7,586 nt of DNA. It comes from Pseudomonadota bacterium (lineage in GTDB: Bacteria; Pseudomonadota; Gammaproteobacteria; Enterobacterales; Enterobacteriaceae). The position numbers and the translations under genes are program-made. The notes under the pieces are model-generated. The model saw only the letters and a program-made list of their open reading frames with translations, was not told where the DNA came from and did not search any database. Within the stretch, counting starts at the first letter, position 1. Every line of letters begins with the position of its first letter. The stretch is taken from contig JAFACP010000012.1 of NCBI GenBank assembly GCA_023425455.1, forward strand, positions 1 through 7,586. The letters are read 5' to 3'. This document shows positions 4,637 to 7,586 of this stretch, piece after piece.

Positions 4637-6784
4637 ATGAAAAAAGTCGTAACGGTTTGCCCTTATTGTGCCTCAGGTTGCAAGATCCACCTGGTGGTCG
4701 ATAACGGTAAAATCGTCCGGGCAGAGGCGGCGCAGGGGAAAACCAACCAGGGGACGCTGTGCCTGAAAGGCTACTATGGCTGGGATTTTATTAACGATAC
4801 CCAGATCCTGACGCCGCGCCTGAAAACCCCGATGATCCGCCGCGAGCGTGGCGGCAAGCTGGAGTCCGTCTCCTGGCAAGAGGCGCTGGACTATGTCGCC
4901 ACGCGCCTGAGCGCCATTAAAGCCAAATATGGTCCTGATGCCATTCAGACCACCGGCTCCTCACGCGGCACCGGTAATGAAACCAACTACATAATGCAAA
5001 AATTCGCACGCGCCGTTATTGGAACCAATAACGTCGACTGTTGCGCACGCGTTTGACACGGCCCATCGGTTGCAGGTCTGCACCAGTCGGTCGGAAACGG
5101 CGCAATGAGTAATGCGATTAACGAGATTGATAACACCGATCTGGTGTTTATTTTCGGCTATAACCCGGCGGATTCTCACCCTATCGTGGCGAATCATGTT
5201 ATTCGCGCCAAACAGAACGGGGCGAAAATCATCGTCTGCGATCCGCGCAAAATTGAAACCGCGCGCATTGCCGATATGCACATCGCGTTGAAAAACGGCT
5301 CGAATATCGCGCTGTTGAACGCCATGGGCCACGTCATTATTGAGGAGAACCTGTACGACCAGGCGTTTGTCGCCACCCGTACGGAAGGTTTTGCAGAGTA
5401 CCGCAAAATTGTCGAAGGCTATACGCCCGAATCCGTCGAAGCGATAACCGGCGTCAGCGCGCAGACGATCCGCCAGGCCGCGCGGATGTACGCCGGGGCG
5501 AAAACGGCCGCGATCCTGTGGGGCATGGGGGTCACCCAGTTCTATCAGGGCGTGGAGACCGTGCGTTCGCTCACCAGCCTCGCCATGCTGACCGGTAATC
5601 TCGGGAAAGCGCATGCCGGCGTTAACCCGGTTCGGGGTCAGAATAACGTTCAGGGCGCGTGTGATATGGGCGCGCTGCCGGATACCTATCCGGGCTATCA
5701 GTACGTTAAATTCCCGGAAAATCGGGCGAAGTTTGCCAAAGCCTGGGGCGTGGAGAGCCTGCCAGAGCATACGGGGTATCGCATCAGCGAGCTGCCGCAC
5801 CGCGCGGCGCACGGCGAGGTACGCGCGGCGTACATCATGGGCGAAGATCCGCTGCAAACCGACGCCGAGCTGTCTGCGGTGCGTAAAGGGTTTGAGGATC
5901 TTGAGCTGGTGATTGTGCAGGATATCTTTATGACCAAAACCGCAGCGGCGGCGGATGTGATTTTACCGTCGACCTCCTGGGGCGAGCATGAAGGTGTCTA
6001 CACGGCGGCTGACCGTGGTTTCCAGCGTTTCTTTAAGGCGGTTGAGCCGAAGTGGAACCTGAAAACGGACTGGCAGATCATCAGTGAAATCGCCACCCGG
6101 ATGGGCTACCCGATGCACTACAACAACACCCAGGAGATCTGGGACGAGCTGCGTCACCTGTGCCCGGACTTCTACGGCGCCACCTACGAAAAAATGGGTG
6201 AGCTGGGTTATATCCAGTGGCCGTGTCGGGATACGTCAGAGGCCGACCAGGGCACCTCGTATCTGTTCAAAGAGCAGTTCGACACCCCTAACGGGCTGGC
6301 GCAGTTCTTCACCTGCGACTGGGTCGCGCCGATCGACAAGCTCACCGCAGAGTACCCGATGGTGCTCTCCACGGTGCGCGAAGTGGGCCACTACTCCTGT
6401 CGCTCAATGACCGGCAACTGCGCCGCGCTGGCGGCGCTGGCGGATGAACCGGGCTACGCGCAAATCAACACCGCTGATGCACAACGCCTCGGCATTGAGG
6501 ATGACGCGCTGGTGTGGGTGAACTCGCGTAAAGGGCGGATCATTACCCGCGCCCAGGTGAGCGAGCGGCCAAATAAAGGGGCGGTCTATATGACCTACCA
6601 GTGGTGGATCGGTGCCTGTAACGAGCTGGTGACGGAGAACTTAAGTCCGATAACCAAAACGCCGGAGTACAAGTACTGCGCGGTACGCGTAGAGCCGATT
6701 GCCGATCAACATGCGGCCGAACAGTATGTGATCGACGAGTACAACAAGCTAAAAGCCCGACTGCGCGAAAGCGCTATGGGTTGA
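4637..6784 (+). CDS. fdhF: Formate dehydrogenase H, selenocysteine-containing catalytic subunit of formate hydrogenlyase
   Basis: FDH-H oxidises formate to CO2 and passes electrons through HycB to hydrogenase 3, making hydrogen during fermentation; it works on the cytoplasmic side of the inner membrane. The product has 715 residues, the E. coli length. Cys8, Cys11, Cys15 and Cys42 bind the [4Fe-4S] cluster, and Lys44 sits between cluster and molybdopterin. Codon 140 is an in-frame TGA (5054-5056) read as selenocysteine, the molybdenum ligand, followed by catalytic His141. Arg333 (NPVRGQN) is also present. Central and C-terminal parts match the molybdopterin oxidoreductase and dinucleotide-binding domains, with no internal damage. 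Expression is expected under anaerobic, formate-rich conditions through sigma-54 and FhlA, and needs SelA/B/C/D. Gene callers would split it at the TGA into a 140-codon open frame and a later one starting near 5105. Both halves belong to one gene. Confidence 0.97.
5054..5093 (+). promoter_or_regulatory. Selenocysteine UGA codon and bacterial SECIS hairpin within fdhF
   Basis: TGA at 5054-5056 is followed by a hairpin whose upper stem pairs GGT (5068-5070) with ACC (5082-5084) and GCA (5072-5074) with TGC (5079-5081). T5071 is bulged and the loop is GGTC (5075-5078). The bulged U and the GGUC loop are the features SelB recognises in E. coli fdhF mRNA; from memory the apical sequence is identical there. 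The hairpin is also coding sequence (HGPSVAGLHQS), so its bases are under two constraints. Confidence 0.93.
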
Positions 6785-6806
6785 GACCGGTCCGTTGCTT
6801 GTGATG

Positions 6807-6833
6807 AGGGGTGAATTTTTCACCCCTTTTTTT
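6807..6833 (+). terminator. Intrinsic terminator after fdhF
   Basis: AGGGGTGAA (6807-6815) pairs perfectly with TTCACCCCT (6819-6827) across a TTT loop. A run of seven T (6827-6833) follows. It begins 22 bases after the fdhF stop and should end the fdhF transcript, separating it from yjcO. Confidence 0.93.
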
Positions 6834-7106
6834 CGTGCCGACGGTTGTCCAGGCGCATCTATGCCCGACGTTATCCAGCTCAACAGAATCATCAGCACGC
6901 GCCGCGATCGCCACGGCTGCTCATCGCACCACGGTTAGCGGTAACGCTGTTATCTTTTGCCCGCTGTTGAACATAGCGCGCGATACTGACGGCCGTTTTT
7001 TCGGTCATGCGGCCATCCTCAGTGACGGGTTAAATGTTAGTCTGCTCAGGTTTTCGTCTCTTCAGAACGCCCGCGATGCATCATTTCATTCTTTTTGGCC
7101 GCCCTT
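6834..7106. other. Spacer between fdhF terminator and yjcO promoter with no recognised gene
   Basis: About 270 bases with no gene I can name. On the plus strand an open frame runs from 6811 across the terminator into yjcO; it has no ribosome binding site or protein character. On the minus strand an ATG at 7008 opens a 38-codon frame ending at 6892 (begins MTEKTAVSIARYVQQR), with GAGG 8 bases upstream. No domain is recognisable in it, and a different frame is open beyond its stop. It could be a small gene, a decayed gene remnant or chance. I see no REP element, tRNA or clear long repeat. Confidence 0.4.
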
Positions 7107-7112
7107 TATACT
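7084..7112 (+). promoter_or_regulatory. Possible sigma-70 promoter of yjcO
   Basis: TATACT at 7107-7112 matches five of six bases of the -10 consensus. Only weak -35 candidates (TTTCAT at 7084-7089 or TTCATT at 7085-7090) lie 16-17 bases upstream. Transcription would start near 7119, giving a leader of about 20 bases. The upstream terminator makes a separate promoter necessary. Confidence 0.42.
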
Positions 7113-7138
7113 GCGTCTCCTTGCAGAGGAAAATGATA

Positions 7139-7586
7139 ATGAAACGCTGCGGTTGGTTGCTTTTATTCCCGTTGCTGGCTCAGGCCGACGAGATTGGCTC
7201 ACAATACAAAGAGCAGGCTGAGGCGGGTGACAGACGCGCACAGTATTATCTCGCCGATACGTATTACAGTTCCGGCGATGAGCAACATGCCCGCTATTGG
7301 GCCGGGAAAGCCGCTGAAAACGGCGAGCCGGATGCCGCAGCCCTGCTGGCACAGATGTTGATGAAAACCAATCTGCCCGCTGCGCGAAAGCTGGCGGAAC
7401 AGGCCACCCTCGCGGGCAGCGCCAACGGTGAAATCATTCTCGCCCATACCCTGGTGAACACACTTGCAGGCAAGACGGATTATCCGTATGCGCTCGCATT
7501 GTTAGAAAAAGCCGCGAAAAAGAGTGACAGCGACGCCGCCGTCGATGCACCGATGCTGCTCGGGCTTATTTACGCCAACGGGGGAG
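7139..7586 (+). CDS. yjcO: YjcO-like secreted Sel1-repeat protein (3' end cut by window)
   Basis: The frame runs open from 7139 to the window edge, 149 codons. Residues 1-16 look like a short signal peptide (MKR, hydrophobic core, AQA before DE), so export to the periplasm is likely. After it come Sel1-like helical repeats, seen as A-rich pairs such as RRAQYYLADTYYSSGD, DAAALLAQMLM and MLLGLIYANG. These alpha-solenoid repeats usually mediate protein-protein contacts; no enzyme motif is visible and the function is unknown. E. coli YjcO is about 229 residues, from memory, and shares AEAGDRRAQY, TDYP/PDYP and DAPMLLGLIYANG-like segments, so about two thirds is present. AGAGGA at 7125-7130 lies 8 bases before the ATG; an in-frame ATG at 7133 is too close to it. 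The position directly downstream of fdhF in the same direction matches E. coli. Confidence 0.88.
   Translation, partial: MKRCGWLLLFPLLAQADEIGSQYKEQAEAGDRRAQYYLADTYYSSGDEQHARYWAGKAAENGEPDAAALLAQMLMKTNLPAARKLAEQATLAGSANGEIILAHTLVNTLAGKTDYPYALALLEKAAKKSDSDAAVDAPMLLGLIYANGG

Noticed and set aside
4601..5056. A 151-codon open frame ending at TGA 5054-5056 as a separate short protein
   Set aside because: It is the N-terminal part of fdhF, ended only by the selenocysteine codon, and its first ATG lies before the predicted transcription start.
4961..5857. A 298-codon minus-strand frame opposite fdhF
   Set aside because: It is an antisense shadow of a strongly conserved gene, with no ribosome binding site or recognisable domain.
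5105..6784. A separate 559-residue oxidoreductase starting at ATG 5105
   Set aside because: There is no ribosome binding site and it lacks the iron-sulfur and selenocysteine parts; it is the remainder of fdhF after the UGA.
6811..7221. A 136-codon plus-strand frame between fdhF and yjcO
   Set aside because: It starts inside the terminator hairpin, overlaps the real start of yjcO out of frame and has no ribosome binding site.

Overview
This window looks like chromosomal DNA of an Enterobacteriaceae species, most likely Enterobacter-like. Coding regions are GC-rich and tightly packed. The fdhF product reads almost residue for residue like Escherichia coli formate dehydrogenase H, and fdhF is followed by yjcO in tandem, as in E. 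coli. All assignments come from reading the sequence and recalling the families; no database search was run.

Region 1 (1-3649, plus strand) is the distal part of a sugar-uptake and catabolism operon. It holds the probable last codons of an ABC permease (ending at 40), a RbsB-type periplasmic sugar-binding protein (71-1012), an intergenic hairpin, then three packed genes: a cupin D-lyxose ketol-isomerase (1088-1774), a class II ketose (bis)phosphate aldolase (1785-2645) and a PfkB sugar kinase (2645-3649). Transporter, aldose-ketose isomerase, kinase and DHAP-type aldolase together make a complete route from an external aldose to triose-level products. D-lyxose (or D-mannose) through a ketose phosphate is the best guess. 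No operon promoter lies in the window.

Region 2 (3646-4377, minus strand) is an OmpR/PhoB-type response regulator with no histidine kinase gene beside it here. Its stop codon interlocks with the sugar-kinase stop in a shared CTAG, so the two genes converge with no spacer and no terminator.

Region 3 (4378-6833) is a divergent control region followed by fdhF. The control region has a sigma-54 -24/-12 promoter (GG-N10-GC) and upstream inverted repeats where FhlA would be expected to bind. fdhF encodes a selenoprotein: an in-frame TGA at codon 140 is followed directly by a bacterial SECIS hairpin, so an automatic caller would wrongly split the gene in two. A strong intrinsic terminator follows.

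Region 4 (6834-7586) is a spacer of about 300 bp with little recognisable content, then the 5' two thirds of yjcO, a secreted Sel1-like repeat protein cut by the window edge.

The most notable points are the sugar pathway with its unusual substrate-pocket residues, the orphan regulator wedged between the sugar operon and fdhF, and paired repeats in the fdhF control region. I see no CRISPR array, phage, transposon, tRNA or rRNA.
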